DNA from: an uncultured Bacteroidota bacterium
Lineage (GTDB): Bacteria > Bacteroidota > Bacteroidia > 2-12-FULL-35-15
Direction of reading: 5' to 3'
DNA length: 64,000 nucleotides
NCBI GenBank assembly: GCA_903847205.1
Contig: CAINDA010000008.1
Span: 80,863-144,862 of the forward strand
Positions 8,037-16,100 of the stretch are shown piece after piece. Numbering within the stretch: position 1 is the stretch's first letter; each line of letters begins with the position of its first letter. A model generated the notes under the pieces. The model searched no databases, had not been told where the DNA came from, and was given only the letters and a program-made list of their open reading frames with translations. The position numbers and the translations under genes were made by a program.

Positions 8037-8429
8037 ATGAACGAAAAAGAACTTTTACCGGAAACAGACCTAACAAAAATGCTATGTGAAAAACTCTTTG
8101 GAGACCAAGGATACCTTAACAAAGAATTAGAAAAATACAGTCTGAATGAAAAAAAAATACAAGACTGTAATGAGCGAAAAACTAAAGCATTTGAAAATAT
8201 TGCTGAAAACATTGGAGAGCAGAACGAAGTGCTAAAGCGAAAAAATGATTTTATTGAGTTCTTTGAATATTTAGTAACAAAATCTACTGACCTCGAAAGC
8301 GCGAGAGAACAAAGGGATGCTGCAAGACACAAATTAGAATATGCTGACAAAAAAATAAAGAGATTGGCAAGAAAAGTAAAAATAATAAGGAGAGAAAATT
8401 TTAAATTAAAAACTCCCTTAAAGGGATAA
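8037..8429 (+). CDS. Coiled-coil protein, 130 aa
   Basis: A highly charged, Lys/Glu-rich protein predicted by eye to be mostly alpha-helical coiled coil, with no membrane segment and no cysteine motif apart from two single Cys residues. No family is recognised. The 70-bp upstream gap contains short AATAGTAAA-like direct repeats (7971-8000). It could be a scaffold-like protein placed just before the putative capsid gene, but that is only positional inference. Confidence 0.55.
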   Translation: MNEKELLPETDLTKMLCEKLFGDQGYLNKELEKYSLNEKKIQDCNERKTKAFENIAENIGEQNEVLKRKNDFIEFFEYLVTKSTDLESAREQRDAARHKLEYADKKIKRLARKVKIIRRENFKLKTPLKG

Positions 8430-8479
8430 GAACAAAATCAAATCAATCAATTAATTAATAATCAAAAAAACAAAAAACT

Positions 8480-9205
8480 ATGTTCGGAGAAATCGAAACA
8501 ATCGAAAACAGCGAGTTCAATAATATCGGAGCCTTATTAGGTCTTGACGGAGATATTAGCAATGAACTATTGGGAGCTTTAAAAGCATTGCCGCCCATTC
8601 GCAGACAAATGGCAATTAATAAAATTACAGCACCGCCAATGAACAGCAAAGGTTCACGTGCGGAAATGGAAAAACATTTTCGTGAGTTACCTGCACACAT
8701 CAAAGCTGAATTGTCGAAAGGCAACCTGCGTTTGGCAGATGCGCTGATTTATTCCATCAAGCCGGTAACATCAAGAACAATTAAGATGTTTGAAACACAG
8801 GACGATAAAGAAATCGGCTTACGCAACATCTCAAATGCAAAACTGCCAAAGAACCAAGCATTGCTTGTCAGCGGTATTGTTTTACTGGCAGGTGTTTCAT
8901 TTAGTGCTTCAAAAGACGATGTCATGGCAACCGCTTATGCAAAATTAGAAGACTACCCTGCAATTGCCAACGGTGAAAGCAATTTGAAGGCAAACAAAAA
9001 ATACATTATGCCGGAAACAAGCAACAACTTTTTTAAAACGCTTGGTTTAAGTACCGTTCCGGTTGGTTATTACAAATTGTCAAACCCCCGCTTAATTCAG
9101 GATGATATTCAAATTGAGTTCACCGTTGAATTAGGAACAATGGCAGGCATTGCAGCCAACACGCAATTGTTTGTCGGCTTACACGGAACTATTACAACAC
9201 CCTAA
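8480..9205 (+). CDS. Putative major virion (capsid) protein, 241 aa
   Basis: No family is recognised with certainty. The first 130 residues are helical with a basic segment (PPIRRQMAINK). The C-terminal 110 residues alternate like beta strands (QALLVSGIVLLAGVSFSASK, then IQIEFTVELGTMAGIAANTQLFVG). It is followed at once by a strong terminator (9229-9250) inside the operon, an arrangement used to raise expression of an abundant structural protein. I infer a capsid or other major virion role; a structure prediction would settle it. Confidence 0.5.
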   Translation: MFGEIETIENSEFNNIGALLGLDGDISNELLGALKALPPIRRQMAINKITAPPMNSKGSRAEMEKHFRELPAHIKAELSKGNLRLADALIYSIKPVTSRTIKMFETQDDKEIGLRNISNAKLPKNQALLVSGIVLLAGVSFSASKDDVMATAYAKLEDYPAIANGESNLKANKKYIMPETSNNFFKTLGLSTVPVGYYKLSNPRLIQDDIQIEFTVELGTMAGIAANTQLFVGLHGTITTP

Positions 9206-9228
9206 TTAAAAACAAATTCCTTTTAAAG

Positions 9229-9250
9229 CCTCCCCATTCGGGGAGGTTTT
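9229..9250 (+). terminator. Intra-operon terminator after the 241-aa gene
   Basis: A perfect 7-bp stem (CCTCCCC / GGGGAGG) with a 4-base loop ATTC is followed by TTTT. It lies between two co-directional genes 69 bp apart, so it probably acts as a partial terminator that sets the ratio of upstream to downstream transcripts. Confidence 0.8.
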
Positions 9251-9273
9251 ACAGGATTTAAAAAATTAAAACA

Positions 9274-9648
9274 ATGGACACATTAGAAAAACGCATAGGA
9301 GATTTACAGATAACAGTCCAGGGACAAATCGCAAAAGGAAAATTCGAGCTGGATAAAACAGTAAAGATTATCAAAGGAATTAAACTTACTTCCGACCGTG
9401 AAGAACTGCTGTATTTTCGAGGAGCGCAGCGGATTGTCATAAACGGTAAAGAACGTTATGAGGAAAATTACGAGAGCAAAAATTTTCAATCCACTACCAA
9501 CGTGGATGTAAACACCCGCTATAAAGACATGCGCAATTTAGCTCCGGGAAATGGTATCATCGAAATTGATTATACGGATCACGCTCATCCCCTTACAACT
9601 TTTGCCCCTTACCTCGTAAGCCTTTATGTTGAATATGAAATTGAATAA
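9274..9648 (+). CDS. Small beta-rich protein, 124 aa
   Basis: A 124-aa protein with alternating hydrophobic pattern throughout (KFELDKTVKIIKGIKLTSD, GIIEIDYT, YLVSLYVEYEIE) and no membrane helix. This is the look of a compact beta-sandwich. It shares length class and C-terminal style (VEYEIE against IRYETEQ) with the 157-aa neighbour. The two or three proteins could be paralogous virion subunits, such as single jelly-roll capsid proteins (inference). Confidence 0.55.
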   Translation: MDTLEKRIGDLQITVQGQIAKGKFELDKTVKIIKGIKLTSDREELLYFRGAQRIVINGKERYEENYESKNFQSTTNVDVNTRYKDMRNLAPGNGIIEIDYTDHAHPLTTFAPYLVSLYVEYEIE

Positions 9649-9653
9649 TCAAG

Positions 9654-10127
9654 ATGAACGAAAATTATCACATACACACATTGGCGGTAAACAATTCCGG
9701 AGAGAAAAAACTCTTTCAGATTAAACTGCCGAGAAATGCAAAAAAAATTACAGGGATTTTAATTACAGAAACATCGGTTAATCCAAATTTCAGCCCTCCG
9801 AGTGTTTTAATAAAAGACGGCAAAGAATATTTTGCGCTCAAAGCAGGGAGCATCAGCCTTAAACTTCACAATCCAAAAGATATTTTTTTTGCGGAAGATG
9901 TAATTGCCTCTGAAATCATGCCGGACTATGAAACATTAACCGGCATAAACAAAATTGGTTTCGATGGCGGAAGTTTTAATACAATGGGAAATCCAATGGA
10001 ATACCGTAAAGTAAACATAGAGAGCAAAGAAACCATAATTGAGGGATATTATGCGGACACCATGCTTGTTAATGAGCTTATACCTTATCAGATAAAAATT
10101 TACATACGCTACGAAACTGAACAATGA
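9654..10127 (+). CDS. Beta-rich protein, 157 aa
   Basis: A 157-aa protein with many short beta-like segments (KKLFQIKLPRNAKKITGILITE, EYFALKAGSISLKLHN, PYQIKIYIRYETEQ) and no membrane segment. It ends with the same kind of strand as the preceding 124-aa protein. Its stop overlaps the next start by 4 bases (ATGA), so the two are translated together. Candidate virion subunit; no homologue recognised. Confidence 0.55.
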   Translation: MNENYHIHTLAVNNSGEKKLFQIKLPRNAKKITGILITETSVNPNFSPPSVLIKDGKEYFALKAGSISLKLHNPKDIFFAEDVIASEIMPDYETLTGINKIGFDGGSFNTMGNPMEYRKVNIESKETIIEGYYADTMLVNELIPYQIKIYIRYETEQ

Positions 10128-10444
10128 CACCTGAAATAGCCACCTTCCTGATACCACGCAATATGCGTGAATTAGGGTACGAAGAGAAAGATTATATCGC
10201 AAAGTACGATGATATTGTATGTAAGGCTTCAGCAAGCATAGCCATTAAAGGAGATGCCGAGTTTTTTTATCTCATCGGAGAACCGCTTGGCGTAACCATA
10301 TCCTCCGTCTTTGGTGTTTATGATTTAAGCGATACAGGTATCAACAAACAACAGCATATTCATCAGGGAAAAATAATCCTTCAAAATAATACACTGCAAA
10401 CAATGCAGATTAAATTCATTCATGTAATACCTAAAAATAAATAA
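10124..10444 (+). CDS. Small beta-rich protein, 106 aa
   Basis: A 106-aa protein, the third of a row of small beta-rich proteins. It starts in the ATGA overlap with the previous gene. Strand-like parts include EFFYLIGEPLGVTISSVFGVY and TMQIKFIHVIPKNK. No membrane segment and no known family. It may be a spike, penton or minor capsid protein if the neighbouring genes are structural; only position supports that. Confidence 0.5.
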   Translation: MTPEIATFLIPRNMRELGYEEKDYIAKYDDIVCKASASIAIKGDAEFFYLIGEPLGVTISSVFGVYDLSDTGINKQQHIHQGKIILQNNTLQTMQIKFIHVIPKNK

Positions 10445-10446
10445 TC

Positions 10447-11274
10447 ATGCCGTACATCACCGAAAAATACAGCGAACAAAAAATTGAAAACCTGTACAAT
10501 TTTTTACAGAGTGCCAAAGAACAAGGCGACCCCGAAGACTATGAAATATTTGTAGATGCTTTTAAAGTGGTTAAACGAACCAACGATTTAACACGTTTTG
10601 AAGGCTACACTAATTTCATTCAGCCGGAAACAAAAGAGCTAAAAATCATTATTTACGATGGAACATCACCACGCAATACCAAACACGTTTTTACACTCAA
10701 AGAAGATAACAAGAATAGTTTAAGCGGTGTGGAAGTGGAAACACGCATTGATGAAAAACTTCGTGTAGAAAAAGAGAGATGGGAAACCGACCTTTTAAAA
10801 AAGGAAAATGAAAAGTTAAAAACTGAATTAGCCGATGCGGAAGCCTACATAGACCAATTGGAAGAAGATGCAGAGAAAGCCAAAGACAAAAAATTCAGAT
10901 TGGGTGATGTGAATGTTGGTGAATTTGCATCAGTTATGCTTGAAGGTATCGTAAGAAGAAATCCGCAGATGTTAGCCAAGCTCCCCGGAGGTGTAGCATT
11001 AGCAGGTGCGATTGAACAAGATAATACTGAAAGAGAAAATGCTCTTACCGAAAAAACACCTGAACCCGAAGTAAGTTTTAAAAAGAAAACAAGCTCAACC
11101 GAACCTGAATTAAGCGATGAAGATAAAAACTATTTGGCTTTTATCAAATCACTCAAAAATAAATTCGACCATGAACAAATGACAAGTATATTTCTGATTT
11201 TGGATTTACTTGTTAACCATCCTGCTGACATAGAGCCTGCCATCCAGTATTTAACCGACTTACATAAAAAATAA
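10447..11274 (+). CDS. Coiled-coil protein, 275 aa
   Basis: The N-terminal 90 residues look globular. Residues about 95-150 form a strong coiled coil (RVEKERWETDLLKKENEKL to EEDAEKAKDKK). Then comes a conserved-looking patch RLGDVNVGEFASVMLEGIV with PGGVALAGAI, an acidic/Pro linker, and a helical C-terminal domain with DLLVNHPADIEPAIQYL. No family recognised. Two bases separate it from the upstream gene. Possible scaffold or assembly factor. Confidence 0.55.
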   Translation: MPYITEKYSEQKIENLYNFLQSAKEQGDPEDYEIFVDAFKVVKRTNDLTRFEGYTNFIQPETKELKIIIYDGTSPRNTKHVFTLKEDNKNSLSGVEVETRIDEKLRVEKERWETDLLKKENEKLKTELADAEAYIDQLEEDAEKAKDKKFRLGDVNVGEFASVMLEGIVRRNPQMLAKLPGGVALAGAIEQDNTERENALTEKTPEPEVSFKKKTSSTEPELSDEDKNYLAFIKSLKNKFDHEQMTSIFLILDLLVNHPADIEPAIQYLTDLHKK

Positions 11275-11280
11275 AACACC

Positions 11281-11457
11281 ATGAAAAAATACACTTACGA
11301 TTTTACCATCCCAGCCTTCACAGAAGATGAAGCCGATGCAAAAGTAACTGCACTTAAAATGTTAGCAATAAAGCTAACGGCAACAGAGTTGACGAAGCTC
11401 GCACTCGTTGTAGAAAAAGACCCGATTAAAACAGCATTGGCAAAAAAACTGCTTTAG
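11281..11457 (+). CDS. Small protein, 58 aa
   Basis: An ORF of 58 codons (MKKYTYDFTIPAFTEDEADA...) starting 6 bp after the previous stop. The N-terminus reads as one strand (YTYDFTIPA), then helices rich in Ala/Leu/Lys (DEADAKVTALKMLAIKL, TELTKLALVVEKDP). Spacing and composition fit the operon, so I treat it as real. Function unknown. Confidence 0.55.
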   Translation: MKKYTYDFTIPAFTEDEADAKVTALKMLAIKLTATELTKLALVVEKDPIKTALAKKLL

Positions 11458-11506
11458 GAGTATAGCGTTATAGACGCTTTTTATAACAAGCATTATTCAA
11501 ACAACA

Positions 11507-12475
11507 ATGGAAAACAAAGACAGTATAAAAAATAAGCTACTCGACTATGGAGTGAAAGCGGTATTGCTTGGAGGTGCGGTATATGGGCTTCATGCGCTCT
11601 ATCAGCAATATCAAAAAGACCATACCGAGCAGCAGGTAGAACAAAAACCCGAAGTAGGTCAGGCGATGGCTCTTTATTCTGCAATGAATCCAAGCGGTAT
11701 GGAATGGATGAGAAAATTTGACGGCACAAATACCGAAGCAGTTTTTGCTACTGCAAATGAAATCAGCGACCTGAATAAAGTAATGGCAGCTTACAAACAA
11801 TTGTATAACTCCAGTTTACTCGATGATTTACGCCAAGAGTTAAGCCCTGATGATTATACCAAATTTTTAAACACGCTCAAATTCAGCCCGACTAATACGA
11901 ATAAAGGCACGGATAATAAACCAAAAAATAATTTTATAAACGGTACGCCCCTTATCACCAAGCTGAAAAGCAATCTTCGCAGAACACCGCAGAACATCAG
12001 CCATTTCAGTTTAAACAGCAACATTATCAAATTAGCAGATGCAGGAAAACTAATTGGTTTTGCTACCGGCAAATCACAATTTGACAATGGCAGCGGTACA
12101 GGAGTAGGAACATTGTTTATCGAAATAAAATCAATTGCATTGGATACCAGTAAGCCGGTTACCTTTTGGATAGCAGCAAGCCAGTTACAAGCTATCAGCA
12201 AAGCTGATTATACGGCTCGTAAATACCCTTTCTTTTTTGTAAATGAGAAAGATACACTAAGCGGTATTGATGGTTATAACCAGCGTGTCATTGCTTTTCA
12301 ATCCGCACCTGTAATGGATGAAAAATTTAAAATGATTGGCATTGCGGCTCCCCATCAAGTTTTGGGTTACTCCATAATGGAGCTGAATGACAAGAAAGGC
12401 AATGAATACATAAAATTCATTACCAATCAGAGGAAACAGCATTGGGTAAATAAAAAGTTTGTTAAAGTGATTTAA
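11507..12475 (+). CDS. Membrane-anchored protein with annexin-like repeat
   Basis: A 322-aa protein. Residues 13-28 form a short membrane helix (VKAVLLGGAVYGLHALY). Residues about 70-125 follow an annexin-repeat pattern: FDGTNTEAVFATANEISDL, a Tyr-rich helix (YKQLYNSSLLDDLRQELS) and DDYTKFLNTL. The C-terminal half is beta-rich (GTLFIEIKSIALDTSKPVTF). Annexins bind acidic phospholipids, so a membrane-docking role is plausible. The pattern is judged by eye; no homologue search was possible. Confidence 0.6.
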   Translation: MENKDSIKNKLLDYGVKAVLLGGAVYGLHALYQQYQKDHTEQQVEQKPEVGQAMALYSAMNPSGMEWMRKFDGTNTEAVFATANEISDLNKVMAAYKQLYNSSLLDDLRQELSPDDYTKFLNTLKFSPTNTNKGTDNKPKNNFINGTPLITKLKSNLRRTPQNISHFSLNSNIIKLADAGKLIGFATGKSQFDNGSGTGVGTLFIEIKSIALDTSKPVTFWIAASQLQAISKADYTARKYPFFFVNEKDTLSGIDGYNQRVIAFQSAPVMDEKFKMIGIAAPHQVLGYSIMELNDKKGNEYIKFITNQRKQHWVNKKFVKVI

Positions 12476-12478
12476 CAC

Positions 12479-12498
12479 ACACGCAAAGCGTGTTTTTT
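12479..12498 (+). terminator. Terminator after the annexin-like gene
   Basis: Stem ACACGC / GCGTGT with loop AAA, followed by six T. It begins immediately after the stop codon of the 322-aa gene and precedes the muramidase gene, so it may separate the structural block from the lysis/replication block. Confidence 0.75.
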
Positions 12499-12530
12499 AA
12501 TGATGTACTAAACGGAAATAATTAAACAAA

Positions 12531-13088
12531 ATGACAAAAGAAGAATTTGTAAAAACCTACTATTCATTGGCAGAAAATGCAGGTAAAAAATTTAATCTTA
12601 ATCCAACCGTGATACTTGCACAGGGAGCGCACGAATCAGGATGGGGTAGTTCGTATGCTGCAAGAATTCGGAAAAACTTTTTTGGAATCCTTGCGGCAGG
12701 CAGTCCAAATGTATATTGGGATGGTTCAAAAAGCGCATCACAGACCAATCCGAATTTAGTGTTCAGGATTTACAAAACAGAACAAGACAGCTTTATGGAC
12801 TTTGCCCGATTGATTAGTATGAATTACAAATCAGCAGCAGCCGTGAGTAATGACAGCACACAATATGCAAAAGCCATTGCATACAGTCCTTACATATCAG
12901 AACAAAATGGAGATAACCGCCCGCTTTACCAAAGTGCTATTATCTCTAATTCCAGCTACATAGACAGTATGGCTGACCTGTTAAAAAAAAAGTGGTTGCA
13001 CATAAAACAGGAATTGCAGGGGGCTTGGCTTCACTCGTCATTTCAGGCATTGCATACTATAACAGGGAAAAGATTATCAATTATTTAA
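12531..13088 (+). CDS. GH73 glucosaminidase (muramidase), frameshifted C-terminus
   Basis: Residues 1-145 match the glucosaminidase (GH73, FlgJ/LytG-type) fold, with the catalytic Glu35 in AQGAHESGWG and the typical NFFGI and FRIYKTEQDSFMDF segments. It cleaves peptidoglycan, so it probably serves lysis or entry. At residues 151-154 a run of nine A occurs. In the given frame the tail is unnatural (WLHIKQELQGAWLH). One base back the frame continues 37 codons to a stop at 13102, with a good membrane helix (GIAGGLASLVISGIAYYN) and a Lys-rich end. Either programmed -1 slippage, a mutation or a base-calling error explains this. Confidence 0.85.
   Translation: MTKEEFVKTYYSLAENAGKKFNLNPTVILAQGAHESGWGSSYAARIRKNFFGILAAGSPNVYWDGSKSASQTNPNLVFRIYKTEQDSFMDFARLISMNYKSAAAVSNDSTQYAKAIAYSPYISEQNGDNRPLYQSAIISNSSYIDSMADLLKKKWLHIKQELQGAWLHSSFQALHTITGKRLSII
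12986..12992 (+). other. Slippery heptamer A AAA AAG in the muramidase gene
   Basis: In the reading frame of the gene the bases fall as A AAA AAG, the same -1 slippage heptamer used by dnaX of Escherichia coli, inside a run of nine A (12983-12991). A -1 shift here joins the enzyme domain to a membrane-anchor tail ending at 13102. I see no upstream Shine-Dalgarno-like stimulator or clear downstream hairpin, so transcriptional slippage or an indel stay possible. Confidence 0.55.
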
Positions 13089-13122
13089 AAAAGAAGCTGT
13101 AATTAAAAAGAATAAAACGCAA

Positions 13123-16100
13123 ATGAAAACAATGGATACTATTCAGCTTTTTGTTATGCGCATCGAAACCGATTTAATTGCAAAGATTAAGCATAACAAA
13201 TTATCAGTTGAAAAATTAGCGGCTTCATTCGGCATCACCGATAAGACGGAAGTAAAAGAATTTACCGAATTAGCAATTGTAAATCGTGCAAGAAAAATAG
13301 CGCATTCAGGAAACGATGTTTATACCAATTACTTTGATATTGTTGATTTGTATAACCACCAAGTAAATTTATCACACCGTACAAGTCAAAGTATTTTATT
13401 ACAGCAATACTCAACACCTGCACCGATAGGCTATTTAGCAGGTATCTTTTGCGGTATAGATAAATTTGATAATGCAGAAAATGGTTATGTTGGTTTTGAA
13501 CCAAGTGCAGGAAACGGTTTACTGACAATAGCTGCCAAGCCTGAAAATTTTATCGTGAATGAAATTGATGATACACGAAATATCAATCTGCAATCACAGG
13601 GATATAAAGCGGTTTACAAAGTGGATGCTACCGAAGCATTTAATAAAAGCATCAGTTTTAAATTTCATAAAACTTTTAATGCAATTATCACTAACCCGCC
13701 CTTCGGCAATTTAGACAGAGCAATACCCTATGATAATTTTCAATTCAAAACACTCGACCATGTTATGGCTCTGCGTGCATTGGACACAATGGCAAACAAT
13801 GGTAAAGCTGCAATCATAATAGGCGGTCATACGCAATGGGATGAGAAAGGCAGAATACAGGCAGGTAAAAACCGCATCTTCTTTAACTACCTGTACAGCC
13901 ATTACAACGTAGTTGATGTTATCAATATTGACGGACATAAATTATACTCAAGGCAAGGCACAGCATTTAATGTCCGCCTGATTTTAATTGATGGTAGAAA
14001 AATAAAAGTACAGGGAGCTGCACCAATATTTAATAATGAAGTTGATGTAATAGTAAAATCATTTGAAGAATTATACGAGCGAGTAACAGAAAATATTTTA
14101 TCAGATACAGCCATGAGAAATAAAAATATAAACGAATACGAATTAGAAGCACAGGCATTAGAATTGGAACTTGAATTAATGCAAGGGGACGGATTAGGCG
14201 CACCATATATGCCTGCATCGGAAAGCTGTGTTGTATTAGATACGGTTGTGCCGGATTCAATGGATTATGAAACGCACAGTGCAGTGAAACGGATTAAAGA
14301 AGCCGTAGGTGGTGATATAGATGCGTTTGTAAAACAGCGGTTAAAATACCGCACAAGTATAGAGTTGTGTAAGTCTTTATCTGCCGAACAAACAGATGCA
14401 GTTGCAATGGCAATCTATAACATTGAGGTACGCAAGCAGGGAATGATTATTGGCGACCAGACAGGAATCGGTAAAGGTCGTATTGCAGCCGCAATGATAC
14501 GCTACGCAGTCAATCAGGGACATCAGCCGATTTTCATTACAGAGAAAGCAAATTTATTTTCCGACCTGTACCGTGATTTAACTGCAATCGGCTCAAGTCA
14601 TTTAGTGCCTTTCATTGTGAATGGCAAGGAAAGCAAAACCGATATTAAAGATGAGCAGGGAAACATTATTTATCAGGCATTACCGCCAACGGAACAAAAC
14701 GCAATTTTTAAAGATAAAAAAGTTCCTAAGAAATTCGATTTTGTTTTAGCTACTTATTCCCAATTCAACTCTCCCGAAAAGAAACCTGAAAAGCCAAGTT
14801 TTATATCTGCCATTGCAAGCGATAACATTCTCATAATGGATGAAAGCCACAATTCAAGCGGTTCAAGCAATACAGGCGAATATATGCAGGCGGTGTTAGC
14901 AAAAACAAAAGGCGTTGTTTTCTTATCGGCAACATTTGCCAAGCGACCTGATAATATGCCGGTGTACGCAATGAAAACATCTATCAGCGATGCGAACATG
15001 AGCAAGGAAGAATTAGTTGAAGCGATAACCAAAGGCGGTGTTGCATTACAGGAAGTGTTGGCATCACAGCTTGTGGAAGAAGGACAGATGTTAAGACGTG
15101 AGCGTTCCTTTGAAGGTGTGGAAGTAAATTATATTACACTCGATGCAAAAGAACAGGAACACAAAGCCATTGCCGATAACATCACCAGTATTTTAAGAGA
15201 TGTAATTGGTTTTCAAAAAAACTTTGTAGATGAAGAAGTGGAAGAACTCGACAAGATAGCTGTTGCGGAAGGAAAAGAAACACAGGTACGCAAAGGCACA
15301 TCAGAGGCAGGCGTGAGCAATCAACCGTATTTCTCGAAAGTATTTAATGTGATTAATCAAATGCTTTTCAGTATCAAAGCCGAAGCGGTAGCGGACAGAG
15401 CCATTGAACGATTGAAAGAAGGTAAGAAGCCGGTTATTGCATTTGCCTCCACAATGGGCAGTTTTATTGAGCAAATGGAAAACGAACACGGTATGCCTGT
15501 AAAAGATGGCGATACTATTAACGCAGATTTTTCAGAAGTGTTAATGCGTGGATTAGATGGTGTATTGCGCTATACCGAAAAAGATGTGAATGGAGAAAGT
15601 ATCTACAAACAATTCAATATTGCGGAATTATCACCCGAAGCAAAAACGGAATATATCCGCATCACCGAAAAAATAAAATCCGTTTCCACCGGAATTACCA
15701 TATCGCCAATAGATGTGATTATACAAAAATTAGAAAAGGCAGGTTACAGCGTAGCTGAAGTAACAGGCAGAAAATATGGTGTGCAGTTGAATTTAAAAAC
15801 AAATCAGGGTTTGGTATTGGCGAGAAAAAAATTAAATACAAACGATGCGTTCCGAAAATTTAATAACAACGAAGTAGATGTATTAATGATTAACCAATCA
15901 GGCAGTACAGGCGCATCGGCACACGCTATTGTAACGTCCAAAGTACCAAAGGAAGAAGTAAGGCAGCGTGTAATGATAGTATTACAAGCCGAGTTAGATA
16001 TTAATACCGAAGTTCAAAAACGTGGTCGTATCAACCGTACCGGACAAATATTAAAACCGATTTACGATTATGTAAACTCATCCATACCTGCCGAAAAGCG

